Shown piece after piece: positions 50,971-60,335 of a stretch of 64,000 nucleotides of DNA. The notes beneath the pieces were generated by a model. That model searched no databases. It saw only the letters and a program-made list of their open reading frames with translations, and was not told the origin of the DNA. The position numbers and the translations under genes are program-made. The stretch comes from Candidatus Zixiibacteriota bacterium (GTDB lineage Bacteria; Zixibacteria; MSB-5A5; GN15; FEB-12): contig JACZWU010000002.1 in the NCBI GenBank assembly GCA_022571985.1, positions 186,001-250,000 on the forward strand. The letters are read 5' to 3'. Each line of letters begins with the position of its first letter. The stretch's first letter is position 1.

Positions 50971-52386
50971 CTAACGCAGTTCTATTATCAGATACATCAT
51001 TTCGCCTTTTCTTTCTATCTGAACTATAACAGGTTCATTGTGGGCGTAAAGTGAAAGCACTCGCCTGAGACCTGACAGACCTGCTATAGTAGTCTGGTTA
51101 AGAGTATGAATAATATCACCGGCTCTGAAACTATCGCCTCGGTATGATTGATTCTTGGCGCGCGCGGCAACCAAAACTCCGGATTCCCGACGAACAGATG
51201 GAAGCATTTTCAAGATATCTTCATTTATTTCGAGGGCCAGAATGCCAAACTGGTCAATGAGGTTTTCTTCGGGAGTGACAAACTGAATAAATTTGCTGTA
51301 ATCATCAGCGCGCTCTTCTACCTTAACTGTCACAGTCATTTTCTTGTCGGCTCTGAGAATTTCGAGCACGACAGTGTCGTTAATATCCCGCGAATACAAA
51401 TTTACATCAAACTGCCGGCCGTTTTCCATCCGTTTACCGTCCAGGCTGAGGATAATATCTCCTATCTTTAGTCCGGCCTTGTCTGCCGGACTCTCAGGCG
51501 AGACATCGCCAATCAGTACCCCCCAGTCCTGCGAAAGATTTAAGCCTCTGGCGATTTCCGGTCTGATTGTCTGGGCGTTTACGCCTATTATTCCGCGCCG
51601 CACACGGCCGTGGTTTTTTATCTGACGATAGACATTGGAAACAATGTTGCTCGGCGCTGCAAAACCAAGACCTTCACTGCCGCCGGATTTTGAAAATATC
51701 ATGGTGTTTATACCGACCACGTAGCCCTCGCTGTTGACCAGCGGTCCGCCGCTGTTGCCGGGGTTAATGGCGGCGTCGGTCTGAATATAAATCATGGGGT
51801 CGTCGGCTGATAATTGCCTGGCTACCGAGCTGACCACTCCCATCGTTACCGAATTTTGTAAGCCCAAAGGAGATCCAAAAGCAAAGACCAGCTGTCCCTG
51901 CCGTAAGTCGTCCGAGTCCGCCAGTTTGAGATACGACAGGCCTGTTCGCGGAATCTTCAGCACAGCCAGATCTGTTTCCGAATCAAGGCCTACTAAAACT
52001 GCTTCAACAATATCCCCTTTTGGTTTCAGGATTGATTTCCACTCCGAGCCACTCTGACGAGGCGGAGCTAAGATGACGTCAATTGAGTGGGCGCCTTCAA
52101 TTACATGGGCATTGGTAATGATATATCCGTTGGCGTCTAAAATCACACCGGAGCCGGTATACTGGCGCTTGGACAGAAGCGAAGCGGACATCTCGTCCGT
52201 CGGGCCTGTCCAGCCAGTGGCGATGATGTGTACTACTGCCGGAACAATACTGTCAGAAAGTTGCTGGAAAGACTGAGAGATACTCTTAAGAGTAACGTTG
52301 CTATTATCCCTTGGATAGATACTGGCAGAGCTCACAAGAATTAGAAGAAAAATTATAAATACAAATGACGCTCTAAATTGTTTCAT
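50971..52386 (-). CDS. HtrA/DegP-like periplasmic serine protease with PDZ domains
   Basis: 471 residues from ATG 52386; the frame is open 50 codons upstream, but those residues lack signal-peptide character while MKQFRASFVFIIFLLILVSS is one. The trypsin-like domain has His94 (TNAHVIEG), Asp139 (ETDLAVLK) and Ser212 (NPGNSGGPL). Two PDZ-like segments follow: VLIGDVSPESPADKAGLKIG and the one containing SYRGDSFRAGDIIHTL. It should degrade or refold damaged envelope proteins. It is a lone gene, divergent from the membrane-protein operon at 52609, and converges on the Nudix gene with 7 nt between stops. Confidence 0.92.
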   Translation of the reverse strand: MKQFRASFVFIIFLLILVSSASIYPRDNSNVTLKSISQSFQQLSDSIVPAVVHIIATGWTGPTDEMSASLLSKRQYTGSGVILDANGYIITNAHVIEGAHSIDVILAPPRQSGSEWKSILKPKGDIVEAVLVGLDSETDLAVLKIPRTGLSYLKLADSDDLRQGQLVFAFGSPLGLQNSVTMGVVSSVARQLSADDPMIYIQTDAAINPGNSGGPLVNSEGYVVGINTMIFSKSGGSEGLGFAAPSNIVSNVYRQIKNHGRVRRGIIGVNAQTIRPEIARGLNLSQDWGVLIGDVSPESPADKAGLKIGDIILSLDGKRMENGRQFDVNLYSRDINDTVVLEILRADKKMTVTVKVEERADDYSKFIQFVTPEENLIDQFGILALEINEDILKMLPSVRRESGVLVAARAKNQSYRGDSFRAGDIIHTLNQTTIAGLSGLRRVLSLYAHNEPVIVQIERKGEMMYLIIELR

Positions 52387-52608
52387 AACATTCATATCAT
52401 GCATCGCAATTGATTCTCTGGTTGTCGCTTTCCTAACAGTCTGCAAGGGCAAATAAAGCTTCCCAGGAGCCGGATGTAAAGCCGTTTTTGACAGCCGGTT
52501 AAAACATAAAAAAGCACTCTTAAATAGTAGTAACACAAGAAATCTCTTGACCTTTGAGCCACTTGGGGCAACTTTAGGACGGCTTTCAAATAAAGGTTAA
52601 TTTAGAAT

Positions 52609-53484
52609 TTGATAAAACATACACCTCGGATTTCAGCAAAGCTATTTTCACTATTATTATCCCTGCCGCTATTTATGCCGGAATCTGTTTTTGGCCAGGA
52701 GGGGGAATCTTTATTCCGTTATGACCGGATAAATGCGCTGGTGGCAGTTGTCATTTTTTCGTTCGCAATTTTGTTGTTTACCAAATGGGCCAAAGAGGGC
52801 AAGCCGCTTTTTTTGCGCAAAATCCCCGGACTTGAAGCTATCGAAGAAGCAGTCGGCCGCGCTACCGAAATGGGGCGCCCGGTGCTGTTTATTCCGGGCA
52901 TAGCCGAGCTTGATGAAATAGATACGATAGCCGGAATATCAATACTTGGCCGTGTAGCTCAGATTACAGCCCAGTATGAGACTCCCTTATATGTGCCGGT
53001 CAGGTATCCGCTTGTTTTGGCCGCCGGACAGGAAGTTGTCGAGCAGGCTTATATAAAAGCAGGCAAGCCGGAACTCTATGACGAAGATATAGTGCGCTAT
53101 GTTGCCGGCGAGCAGTTTTCTTTTACAGCCACCGTAAACGGTTATATGATGCGCGTTCGTCCGGCCACAAATATCTATATGGGGGCGTTTTTTGCAGAAT
53201 CACTATTACTGGCAGAAACCGGCAATGCCGCCGGTTCGATCCAAATAGCCGGCACTGCCCGCCCCGAACAGCTGCCGTTTTTCATTGCCGCCTGCGACTA
53301 CACCTTGATGGGTGAAGAGCTCTATGCCGCTTCGGCCTATCTTTCGCATGAGCCAATTATGATGGGTGGACTCAAAGGGCAGGACTTTATGAAAATCCTG
53401 ATAATCATATTAATTATTATCGGAATCGTCCTGGTTCTTTTTGACTCAGCCGAAACTTATTTAAGCTGGTTTGAGGAAAATTGA
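52609..53484 (+). CDS. Conserved membrane protein (DUF6754-like), first of a four-gene operon
   Basis: 291 residues from TTG 52609. It has an N-terminal signal or first helix (LFSLLLSLPLFMPESVFG), a second helix (INALVAVVIFSFAILLFTKWA), a soluble domain of about 180 residues (VGRATEMGRPVLFIPGIAEL, QITAQYETPLYVPVRYPLVLA, ARPEQLPFFIAACDYTLMGEE) and a C-terminal helix (ILIIILIIIGIVLVLF). I recall this pattern as DUF6754, but that name is from memory. The repeated mention-like motifs GRPVLF and LYVPVRYPLVLAAGQEV suggest a substrate- or partner-binding alpha/beta domain. Its stop overlaps the next gene (ATGA). Confidence 0.7.
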   Translation: MIKHTPRISAKLFSLLLSLPLFMPESVFGQEGESLFRYDRINALVAVVIFSFAILLFTKWAKEGKPLFLRKIPGLEAIEEAVGRATEMGRPVLFIPGIAELDEIDTIAGISILGRVAQITAQYETPLYVPVRYPLVLAAGQEVVEQAYIKAGKPELYDEDIVRYVAGEQFSFTATVNGYMMRVRPATNIYMGAFFAESLLLAETGNAAGSIQIAGTARPEQLPFFIAACDYTLMGEELYAASAYLSHEPIMMGGLKGQDFMKILIIILIIIGIVLVLFDSAETYLSWFEEN

Positions 53485-54146
53485 TGAGAACGACGCTTCC
53501 ATTGGCAGTTGCATTTATTACCGGTGTTGTCTTTGTCATAACTTTCTTTCTTAACGAAGAATCAGCTATAGTCGGCGGCATTTCAAAGCAGCTTTTGGAT
53601 TGGCTTATCATTATTGGCGGCTTCACTCTGCTTTTAGGTGTTGTTTCAATACTTCGGGTAAGCTGGCAGTCTGTAGAGCGTCGCAAAGAAGACTGGATTT
53701 ACAAACTAATTACTATTCTGTCAGTTTTGGTGATGGCTATTCCGGGGCTGCTGCCGGAGTCGTGGTCGTCGTTATTTGGCAGGCAGGAAGGTTCGATATA
53801 CGACTGGCTGTTTTTAAATTTGCAGGCGCCAATGATGGCGACCATGTTTGCCACTCTGGCCTTTTATATCGCTTCGGCCGCTTACAGAGCTTTTCGAGCC
53901 CGTACTGCCGAAGCTACCATTCTGTTAGTAACCGCCACTCTGGTTATGCTCTGGCGGGTACCGATGGGCGAAGCCTTTCTCAATCTGTTTTCAGAAGAAA
54001 TACCCGGGCTGATAAACAGATATATCATGGGCGGTGTTAACTTAGCTGTGCAGAGAGGCATTATAATCGGTGCGGCCTTAGGTGCAGCGGCCATGTCTCT
54101 GCGCATTATTCTGGGTATAGAACGAACCTATATGGGTAAAAGCTAA
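53481..54146 (+). CDS. Integral membrane protein of the four-gene operon (second gene)
   Basis: 221 residues with about six hydrophobic helices: TLPLAVAFITGVVFVITFFL, WLIIIGGFTLLLGVVSIL, LITILSVLVMAIPGLLP, MMATMFATLAFYIASAAYRA, ATILLVTATLVMLWRVPMG and IIIGAALGAAAMSLRIILG. A polar turn of basic residues (SWQSVERRKEDWIY) lies between helices 2 and 3. No transporter or enzyme family is recognised. It overlaps the gene before it by 4 nt and is separated from the next by 2 nt, so the four products are probably made in fixed ratio and form one membrane complex. Confidence 0.7.
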   Translation: MMRTTLPLAVAFITGVVFVITFFLNEESAIVGGISKQLLDWLIIIGGFTLLLGVVSILRVSWQSVERRKEDWIYKLITILSVLVMAIPGLLPESWSSLFGRQEGSIYDWLFLNLQAPMMATMFATLAFYIASAAYRAFRARTAEATILLVTATLVMLWRVPMGEAFLNLFSEEIPGLINRYIMGGVNLAVQRGIIIGAALGAAAMSLRIILGIERTYMGKS

Positions 54147-54148
54147 TC

Positions 54149-54985
54149 ATGACTATCTGGGAACGCTTTGATAATATGGACAGACGCTGGGTCTACCTGA
54201 TGGTCGCACTGGCTGTCATAATCCCTTTCTTAGTTCCCATGAAATTTGATATCAGCATTACGCCAGAAGTGCAGTCGTTTTATGATGCAGTCGATAATCT
54301 GCCTGATTCATGCACCGTCATGCTGGTCTTTGACTACTACCCCTCGACAGCGGCCGAGTGCGAACCGATGGCCATAGTAGCAGCGCATCATCTGTTTCGA
54401 AAAGACTGCAAAATAATCACGTTGAGTAATATCCCTTATGGCGGACCATCGATGGCTGAGACTGTCACCAGAGCGATTGCCAAAGAATATGACAAAAAGT
54501 ACGGTGAAGATTTTGTTAACCTTGGATTCAAATATGGTCCTATCGCTGTCTTAAAAGGAATGGGCATATCCATAGAATCAATTTTCCCCACAGATAACAG
54601 CGGCACACCGCTGGCCGAGTTACCGATGATGGATTCGGTCACCAACTACGAGCAGGTTAGTTTCATTTTCGAAATCGCAGACAACGCCACTGCTGATTAC
54701 TGGATTTCGATTGTTAACGCCGGCTACGGGGTACCTATGGGAGTGGGCTGCACGGCCGTAATGGCACCTAAATTCTATGCTTTCCTGGGAGCGAATCAGA
54801 TAGTGGGACTATTAGGCGGTATGAAAGGCGCTGCTGAATATGAAATTTTGATAGGTAAGCCGGGCACTGCCTATCGGGGGATGGATGTCCAGTCAATGGT
54901 GCACTTTGTAATAATTGCTTTAGTGATTATTGGTAATATCGGCTTCTTCGTAACCAAAAGACGAAACAGAAAGAAAAGCGCGTGA
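54149..54985 (+). CDS. Membrane-anchored alpha/beta domain protein of the four-gene operon (third gene)
   Basis: 278 residues. An N-terminal helix (about 15-31, VYLMVALAVIIPFLVPM) and a C-terminal helix (about 254-271, VHFVIIALVIIGNIGFFV) bracket an extracytoplasmic domain of about 215 residues. That domain alternates strands and helices (SCTVMLVFDYYPSTAAECEP, KDCKIITLSNIPYGGPSMAE, NLGFKYGPIAVLKGMGISIE). The C-terminus is basic (TKRRNRKKSA), so it faces the cytoplasm. The fold hints at a Rossmann-like binding domain; no function is known to me. It overlaps the following gene by 4 nt (GTGA). Confidence 0.7.
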   Translation: MTIWERFDNMDRRWVYLMVALAVIIPFLVPMKFDISITPEVQSFYDAVDNLPDSCTVMLVFDYYPSTAAECEPMAIVAAHHLFRKDCKIITLSNIPYGGPSMAETVTRAIAKEYDKKYGEDFVNLGFKYGPIAVLKGMGISIESIFPTDNSGTPLAELPMMDSVTNYEQVSFIFEIADNATADYWISIVNAGYGVPMGVGCTAVMAPKFYAFLGANQIVGLLGGMKGAAEYEILIGKPGTAYRGMDVQSMVHFVIIALVIIGNIGFFVTKRRNRKKSA

Positions 54986-55617
54986 GCGGCATAGAAATTC
55001 TGCAAATTTGGATAATTGCCTTTTTTACGCTGGCGCTTTTCTCTTTTCTGTATAAAGACAATCCCTTTTACAGACTTGCAGAAAATATTTTTGCCGGACT
55101 TACCACCGGTTATCAGGTTAGTCTTATCTGGGATACTGTCATAATTCAAAAACTCTGGGACCCTATGATGGGCGGCCAGTGGTGGTTGTTTTTGCCGGGG
55201 TTGCTGGGACTTATGATGTTCTCGCGTTTTTCTCCCAAAATATCCTGGATGTCCCGGGTGCCGCTGGCAGTAGTGATGGGCATAACCGCCGGGATATTCT
55301 TAACAACTCAGCTGCATGGTTTTGTGCTGCCGCAGATGCAGGCTACTATGAATACTTTCGTGACTGCCAAAGGTTTCGCTGATTATTTCTTAGCATCACT
55401 GATAGCGGTGGGTGTTATTTCTACTATGATATATTTTTATTTCTCTCACGAGCATGTCGGAGTTTTGGGCGTAACCGCCAAGCTTGGTATCTGGTTTATT
55501 ATGATTTCGTTTGGCGCCCATTTTGGCTACACGGTTATGGGCCGGGTTTCGCTTTTGATCGGCCGGACCCAGTTTCTGATTGAAGACTGGATCGGAACTT
55601 TTTCCTACATATTATAA
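54982..55617 (+). CDS. Integral membrane protein of the four-gene operon (fourth gene)
   Basis: 211 residues from a GTG that overlaps the previous stop. About five or six helices: ILQIWIIAFFTLALFSFLY, WWLFLPGLLGLMMFSRF, VPLAVVMGITAGIFLTT, FADYFLASLIAVGVISTMIY and KLGIWFIMISFGAHFGYTV. The short soluble links contain SPKISWMSR and YFSHEHVGVLG. No family is recognised. With the second and third genes it completes a set rich in helices and one periplasmic domain, which resembles an uncharacterised export or sensing complex. The operon ends here; 89 nt separate it from the nucleotidyltransferase gene. Confidence 0.7.
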   Translation: MSGIEILQIWIIAFFTLALFSFLYKDNPFYRLAENIFAGLTTGYQVSLIWDTVIIQKLWDPMMGGQWWLFLPGLLGLMMFSRFSPKISWMSRVPLAVVMGITAGIFLTTQLHGFVLPQMQATMNTFVTAKGFADYFLASLIAVGVISTMIYFYFSHEHVGVLGVTAKLGIWFIMISFGAHFGYTVMGRVSLLIGRTQFLIEDWIGTFSYIL

Positions 55618-55706
55618 GCTATTTTCATCATTTCCATTGTCTATCTTTGCTCTTGTCAAAGTGTCATTCTTTAGCTAAGATAACAGCCTAAACTGAAAGG
55701 AAGCGG

Positions 55707-56693
55707 TTGAAAGTTGTCATTCCCGTCGCAGGTGAAGGTAGGCGTCTGCGGCCTCATACAAATACAGTTCCCAAGCCACTTTTAGAGGTCGCCGGCAAGC
55801 CGATTCTGGCTCATATCTTAGATCCGCTCGCGCAGCTTGATATCGACGAAATAATATTTGTCACAGGCTATTTGGGCAGCCAGATCAAAGAATTCGTCAG
55901 CAAAAGCTATTCGTTTAAGTCATCATTTGTGAACCAGGACAGACTTTTGGGGTTAGGGTATGCTGTGAGCTTAGCCTTAGACAATATAGAAGAGAGTGAT
56001 CTGCTGATTATTCTCGGTGACACCATAGCCGAATGCGACCTGGCTGCATTCACTAACAAATCCGATTATGTTCTCGGAGTAAAGCAGGTCGATGACCCCC
56101 AGAGATTCGGTATCGCGGATGTAAAAGATGGAATCGTAACCAAATTAGTGGAAAAACCAAAAGATCCGCCCGGGAATTTGGCTTTGATTGGCCTTTATTA
56201 TTTCAAAGAAATAGCAATGCTCAAAAGTGAACTAGCCAAACTAATTAAATCTGATAAGAAAACCAGCGGGGAAATTCAACTTACTGATGCTTTACAGGGG
56301 ATGATAGAAAGCGGCACAAAATTCAAAGCCAGCGAAGTCGAGAGCTGGCACGACTGCGGTAAGAAAGAGACAATCCTGCAGTCAAATCAACATTTTCTAA
56401 AAACGATGAATTCATCAAATAGTAATAACGGCTCAAAAATCGTGCCGCCGGTATATATTTCAGAAACTGCTGATATTTCAAAATCTACCATAGGTCCCAA
56501 TGTTTCGATTGCAGAGTCTGTCTCGATATCAGATTCTGTCATAGCAAATTCAATTATAGGGGAGAGCTCAACTGTAAAAAACGCTGATTTAAAAAATTCT
56601 TTGATAGGCAAAAGCGTTTTAGTAAGCAATTATAAAGGAACCCTTAATGTTGGCGATAACTCTATTATTGAGGGGAGCTGGTACAGCAAGTGA
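55707..56693 (+). CDS. Sugar-1-phosphate nucleotidyltransferase with left-handed beta-helix tail
   Basis: 328 residues from TTG 55707 (GGAAGCGG upstream). The nucleotidyltransferase signature is intact: VVIPVAGEGRRLRPHTNTVPKPLLEVAGKPIL, here read as VAGEGRRLRP and PKPLLEVAGKPI, then LLIILGDTIAE and the Lys in LVEKPKDPPG. Residues 255-328 form a hexapeptide-like helix (ISKSTIGPNVSIAESVSISD...). It activates a sugar phosphate to an NDP-sugar for cell-surface glycans; the sugar cannot be told. The acyltransferase-like tail is probably structural. It precedes metK by 32 nt and may share a transcript. Confidence 0.88.
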   Translation: MKVVIPVAGEGRRLRPHTNTVPKPLLEVAGKPILAHILDPLAQLDIDEIIFVTGYLGSQIKEFVSKSYSFKSSFVNQDRLLGLGYAVSLALDNIEESDLLIILGDTIAECDLAAFTNKSDYVLGVKQVDDPQRFGIADVKDGIVTKLVEKPKDPPGNLALIGLYYFKEIAMLKSELAKLIKSDKKTSGEIQLTDALQGMIESGTKFKASEVESWHDCGKKETILQSNQHFLKTMNSSNSNNGSKIVPPVYISETADISKSTIGPNVSIAESVSISDSVIANSIIGESSTVKNADLKNSLIGKSVLVSNYKGTLNVGDNSIIEGSWYSK

Positions 56694-56725
56694 ATTACAG
56701 CAAATTATATCCGGAGAAAATCTAA

Positions 56726-57889
56726 GTGCCCAATAAAGACTATCTATTTACCTCGGAGTCTGTTACCGAAGGTCACCCCGACAAAATTTGCGACCGCATT
56801 TCTGACGAAGTTTTAGATGCTGTACTTCGCCAGGATAAGACCAGCCGAGTCGCCTGCGAAACTTTTATAACCGTGGGCATGGTCATTGTCGGCGGCGAAA
56901 TAACTACCAAAGCTAAAATCGATGTTCAGGATATTGTCCGCCGGGCTGTCAAAGATATCGGTTATACCGACCACCGTTTTGGGTTCGACTACGACACCTG
57001 TTCGGTTCTCAATGCCATTGGCACACAGTCGCCGGATATTGCCCAGGGAGTAGATACCGGCGGTGCCGGCGACCAGGGACTTATGGTTGGTTACGCCTGC
57101 CGCGAGACCAAAGAGCTGATGCCGATGCCGATTATGCTGGCTCAAAAGCTGGCCAGAAAACTTGGCGATGTCCGCAAGAAAGACATACTGCCGTATCTTG
57201 GACCTGACGGTAAATCGCAGGTTACATTGGAATACAAAGACGGTCAACCATACCGGGCAGATACGATTGTTATTTCAACTCAGCACACTATAGAGATTCT
57301 TGATAAAACCGGAAAGAAGATTACAAAAAAGTCCAGAGAAGAGATAATTGAAAAAGTAATTTTGGCGGTGGTTCCTAAAAAGATGATTGATAATAAAACA
57401 AGATTTTTAGTAAATCCTACTGGCAAATTTGTAGTTGGCGGCCCGCAATCTGATACCGGCATGACCGGCAGGAAAATTATTGTCGATACTTATGGCGGCA
57501 CCACGCCCCATGGCGGCGGCGCTTTCTCCGGCAAAGACCCGACCAAAGTTGACCGCTCGGCTACATATATGGCCCGTTATGTGGCCAAAAACGTGGTGGC
57601 CTCTGGCCTGGCCGATATCTGCACTCTGCAATTAGCTTATGCCATCGGAGTGGCAGAGCCGGTTTCGGTTATGGTTGATACCGGCGGCACCGGAAAAATT
57701 CCTGACACACAAATTGCCAGACTTATTCGTAAACATTTTGATCTGACCCCGCGAGGCATTATAAAACATCTTAATTTGAGAAGACCTATTTATGCTATTA
57801 CTGCTGCCTACGGTCATTTTGGAAGAACCGAAAAAACTTTCACCTGGGAAAAAATTGACAAAGCTAACAAACTAAAGAAGGACGCTTAA
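56726..57889 (+). CDS. metK: S-adenosylmethionine synthetase
   Basis: 387 residues from GTG 56726 (GGAGA upstream). The family signatures are clear: [20 protein letters not shown] at the ATP/methionine site, [12 protein letters not shown], and the glycine-rich [18 protein letters not shown]-loop-like motif. It makes SAM from methionine and ATP. It is directly followed, 4 nt after its stop, by the hydrolase for the SAM by-product, so the pair forms an activated-methyl-cycle operon. The length is typical (about 383-400). Confidence 0.97.
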   Translation: MPNKDYLFTSESVTEGHPDKICDRISDEVLDAVLRQDKTSRVACETFITVGMVIVGGEITTKAKIDVQDIVRRAVKDIGYTDHRFGFDYDTCSVLNAIGTQSPDIAQGVDTGGAGDQGLMVGYACRETKELMPMPIMLAQKLARKLGDVRKKDILPYLGPDGKSQVTLEYKDGQPYRADTIVISTQHTIEILDKTGKKITKKSREEIIEKVILAVVPKKMIDNKTRFLVNPTGKFVVGGPQSDTGMTGRKIIVDTYGGTTPHGGGAFSGKDPTKVDRSATYMARYVAKNVVASGLADICTLQLAYAIGVAEPVSVMVDTGGTGKIPDTQIARLIRKHFDLTPRGIIKHLNLRRPIYAITAAYGHFGRTEKTFTWEKIDKANKLKKDA

Positions 57890-57893
57890 AAAA

Positions 57894-59153
57894 ATGCCTC
57901 TAAAATTTGATATCAAAGATAAGAAACTTGCTAAAGCCGGCGTAAGAAAAATCGAATGGGCCGAGCGCAGTATGCCGGTACTGAGACTAATTCGTGAAAG
58001 ATTCAAAAAAGAAAAACCCTTACGAGGCATTAATATCGCGGCCTGTCTGCATGTTACCACCGAAACGGCTAACTTAATGCGCACACTCAAAGCCGGCGGC
58101 GCCAATACGTCCTTATGCGCCTCCAATCCTCTTTCAACACAGGACGAAACCGCCGCGGCTTTAGTAAGTGAATACGGTATCAGCGTCTTTGCTATCAGAG
58201 GTGAAAACACAAAAACTTACTACAAGCATATTCATCAGGCTCTGGACTTTAAGCCGCATATCACGATGGACGATGGCGCCGATTTAGTCAGCAGTATCCA
58301 TAGTGACAGAAAAGAATTGATAAAAGGGATCATGGCCGGAACCGAAGAAACCACTACCGGTGTTATCAGACTTAAGGCGATGGAAAAAGATAAGGCTCTT
58401 ATGTTTCCGGTAGTAGCCGTAAACGAGTCCAAGACAAAACACTTTTTTGATAACCGCTATGGCACCGGGCAGTCTACCTTAGACGGCATTCTGCGGGCGA
58501 CCAATCTGCTGATTGCCGGCTCTACATTTGTAATAATCGGTTATGGCTGGTGCGGTCGCGGTCTGGCTACCCGCGCCAAAGGAATGGGCGCCAATGTTAT
58601 CGTTGTCGAAGTCGATCCGGTCAAAGGTATCGAAGCTGTCATGGACGGCTTTCAGGTGATGCCGCTTAACAAAGCGGCCGCTATCGGTGACGTCTTTGTA
58701 ACAGTTACCGGCAACCTCCACGCTATCGGACTTAGTCACCTCAAGCGCATGAAAGACGGCGCTATCGTGGCCAACTCCGGGCATTTCAATGTCGAAATTG
58801 ATTTAGACGGCTTAAATAAAGCAGCTTCGAAAAAACGCGAAGTTCGCCCGGAAGTGGTCGAGTATACTTTGAGCAAAAAAAGAATAATGATTCTCAGCGA
58901 GGGCCGCTTGATTAATCTGGCCGCCGCCGAAGGTCACCCGGCTATGGTGATGGATATGTCGTTTGCCAATCAGGCGCTGGCGGCCGAGTATGTGGTCAAA
59001 AACCACAAAAAGTTTGAGAACAAGGTCTATGTCGTACCTGAAAAGATAGATGCCAAAATAGCGTCCTTAAAGCTCAAATCAATGGGCGTTTCGATAGATA
59101 AACTGACCCCGGAGCAGGTAAAATATCTGGCCTCCTGGGAGATGGGAACCTAA
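57894..59153 (+). CDS. ahcY: Adenosylhomocysteinase (S-adenosylhomocysteine hydrolase)
   Basis: 419 residues. It has [20 protein letters not shown] near the start (substrate region), the catalytic Asp/Glu stretch [10 protein letters not shown]-like [11 protein letters not shown], the NAD-binding site [14 protein letters not shown] and [20 protein letters not shown]-type segments ([18 protein letters not shown]). It splits S-adenosylhomocysteine into homocysteine and adenosine with bound NAD+. The C-terminus ends in [13 protein letters not shown], the short form used by many bacteria and archaea (no KPDHYRY ending), so the C-terminal Lys/Tyr dimer contact is absent. It is co-transcribed with metK. 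Confidence 0.96.
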   Translation: MPLKFDIKDKKLAKAGVRKIEWAERSMPVLRLIRERFKKEKPLRGINIAACLHVTTETANLMRTLKAGGANTSLCASNPLSTQDETAAALVSEYGISVFAIRGENTKTYYKHIHQALDFKPHITMDDGADLVSSIHSDRKELIKGIMAGTEETTTGVIRLKAMEKDKALMFPVVAVNESKTKHFFDNRYGTGQSTLDGILRATNLLIAGSTFVIIGYGWCGRGLATRAKGMGANVIVVEVDPVKGIEAVMDGFQVMPLNKAAAIGDVFVTVTGNLHAIGLSHLKRMKDGAIVANSGHFNVEIDLDGLNKAASKKREVRPEVVEYTLSKKRIMILSEGRLINLAAAEGHPAMVMDMSFANQALAAEYVVKNHKKFENKVYVVPEKIDAKIASLKLKSMGVSIDKLTPEQVKYLASWEMGT

Positions 59154-59202
59154 GATATCAATTTTTTTGTTTGATTTCCGATATAAGGACAATGTTACTT
59201 AC

Positions 59203-59231
59203 TTGCAAAATCCATATCAATTTGGTATACT
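59203..59231 (+). promoter_or_regulatory. Strong sigma-70 promoter of the AT-rich PIN cassette
   Basis: TTGCAA at 59203-59208, a 17-nt spacer and TATACT at 59226-59231. The GTG start at 59254 lies 23 nt downstream. No operator is obvious. Confidence 0.7.
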
Positions 59232-59253
59232 TTAATACCTTGGGGATTAATGT

Positions 59254-59901
59254 GTGAGCTATCCGAAATTAAACCTTAAGAAGAACTACTGTACTCGCTT
59301 TCTGCTGGAACTCACGGGTTTCTTAGATAATAAACTATATTCATCTTTGCTGAGTTCAGGGATTTTTACGAACTTTAAGGAAGGTGAAACAAATATTTTG
59401 ATAAGAAACTATAAACTTGAAAGTGGAAACCAAAGCCTCGTTTATTCTTCTTATTGGCCCAAGAAAAAGGGGAAAAAACGACTAATGATAAATAGGTTCG
59501 AATATAGGGAAGGTCATGGTAAACTTAAAGGTACAACACCAGTAAAGCTTGATTTTGGTAAACTCTATAAGTTTTTTGAGAAAAATGAATTCCAAAAGGT
59601 GGGATTTGCATTCGCTGCATTTGAATTTCCTTTGAAGAGATTTAGCCCGATAATTGACCTACCTTATTCAAGAGAAAAGCTGCCTATTAAGAAACAAATT
59701 ACAATCTGTGGGGTTGATCTAATGGTAGAATCTGAAAAAGGAAATTATCGGCAAAGCATTAGTTTGGAAAAAGAATCAATTGACCAAACCGTTAGAATAA
59801 TGAAATTGAAAGATAATTTATCACCAAAGTTGATCAAGAGCACTTATGACGATTGTTGCGAATTTTCAGAAGCTCTCCTTAGAAAAAAAAGGGGCAAATA
59901 G
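59254..59901 (+). CDS. Unknown protein, first gene of the AT-rich three-gene cassette
   Basis: 215 residues from GTG 59254. No family is recognised. The sequence mixes beta strands and Lys/Ser-rich loops: KNYCTRFLLELTGFLDNKLYS, NILIRNYKLESGNQSLVYSS, KKKGKKRLMINRFEYREGHG, ending in a basic LLRKKRGK. It has no signal or membrane helix, so it is cytosolic. Codon use is far more AT-rich than that of metK/ahcY, which suggests transfer. The stop shares its last G with the GTG of the next gene (TAGTG), so translation is coupled. Cassette mates suggest a toxin-antitoxin or defence context. Confidence 0.65.
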   Translation: MSYPKLNLKKNYCTRFLLELTGFLDNKLYSSLLSSGIFTNFKEGETNILIRNYKLESGNQSLVYSSYWPKKKGKKRLMINRFEYREGHGKLKGTTPVKLDFGKLYKFFEKNEFQKVGFAFAAFEFPLKRFSPIIDLPYSREKLPIKKQITICGVDLMVESEKGNYRQSISLEKESIDQTVRIMKLKDNLSPKLIKSTYDDCCEFSEALLRKKRGK

Positions 59902-60335
59902 TGGAAACTTCACGAAATAGAATTGAGCATTTGTTCTCGTCAAGCGAAATCCCATTTTCTTCTGAAAGATTATACTCGACAAAAGAAAAAGACATGTTGA
60001 AAAATGTTGATTTATATGAAATTGACTTTCAAGAAGAAGAATCCGATGTCATTTCAGGATATCTTGAATTAATTCTAAACTCTCTGGTTGGCAGTATGTC
60101 TAGGGAGCAAGAATCATCGCGTGAAGAGATTGAGCTACTAAGAAAAAGACTTGAAGAAGTTGAAAAAAAACTCAATAATATTAATGAATTAGTAAAAATG
60201 GAGTATGAATTAGATGCCAAGCTCCAATCAGAAATAGAAGAGATGGAAAGTATTAAAATTGATCCTTTGAAACTTGATCCAAAAGAGTGGGCGCCATCAA
60301 TCGAAGATTTAAAAGAGTATCTGGATGATGAATAG
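59901..60335 (+). CDS. Acidic coiled-coil protein, second gene of the cassette (antitoxin candidate)
   Basis: 144 residues from GTG 59901. The middle (about 70-120) is a coiled coil rich in Glu, Lys and Leu (REQESSREEIELLRKRLEEV, EKKLNNINELVKMEYELDAK), and the whole is acidic, ending in LKEYLDDE. An acidic helical protein encoded just before a PIN protein is a common antitoxin arrangement, although it has no recognisable DNA-binding fold here. It shares TAGTG junctions with both neighbours. No known family is claimed. Confidence 0.6.
   Translation: METSRNRIEHLFSSSEIPFSSERLYSTKEKDMLKNVDLYEIDFQEEESDVISGYLELILNSLVGSMSREQESSREEIELLRKRLEEVEKKLNNINELVKMEYELDAKLQSEIEEMESIKIDPLKLDPKEWAPSIEDLKEYLDDE

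Noticed and set aside
52387-52536. N-terminal 50-codon extension of the HtrA-like protease
   Set aside because: The extension lacks signal-peptide character and would bury the clear signal sequence that begins at ATG 52386.
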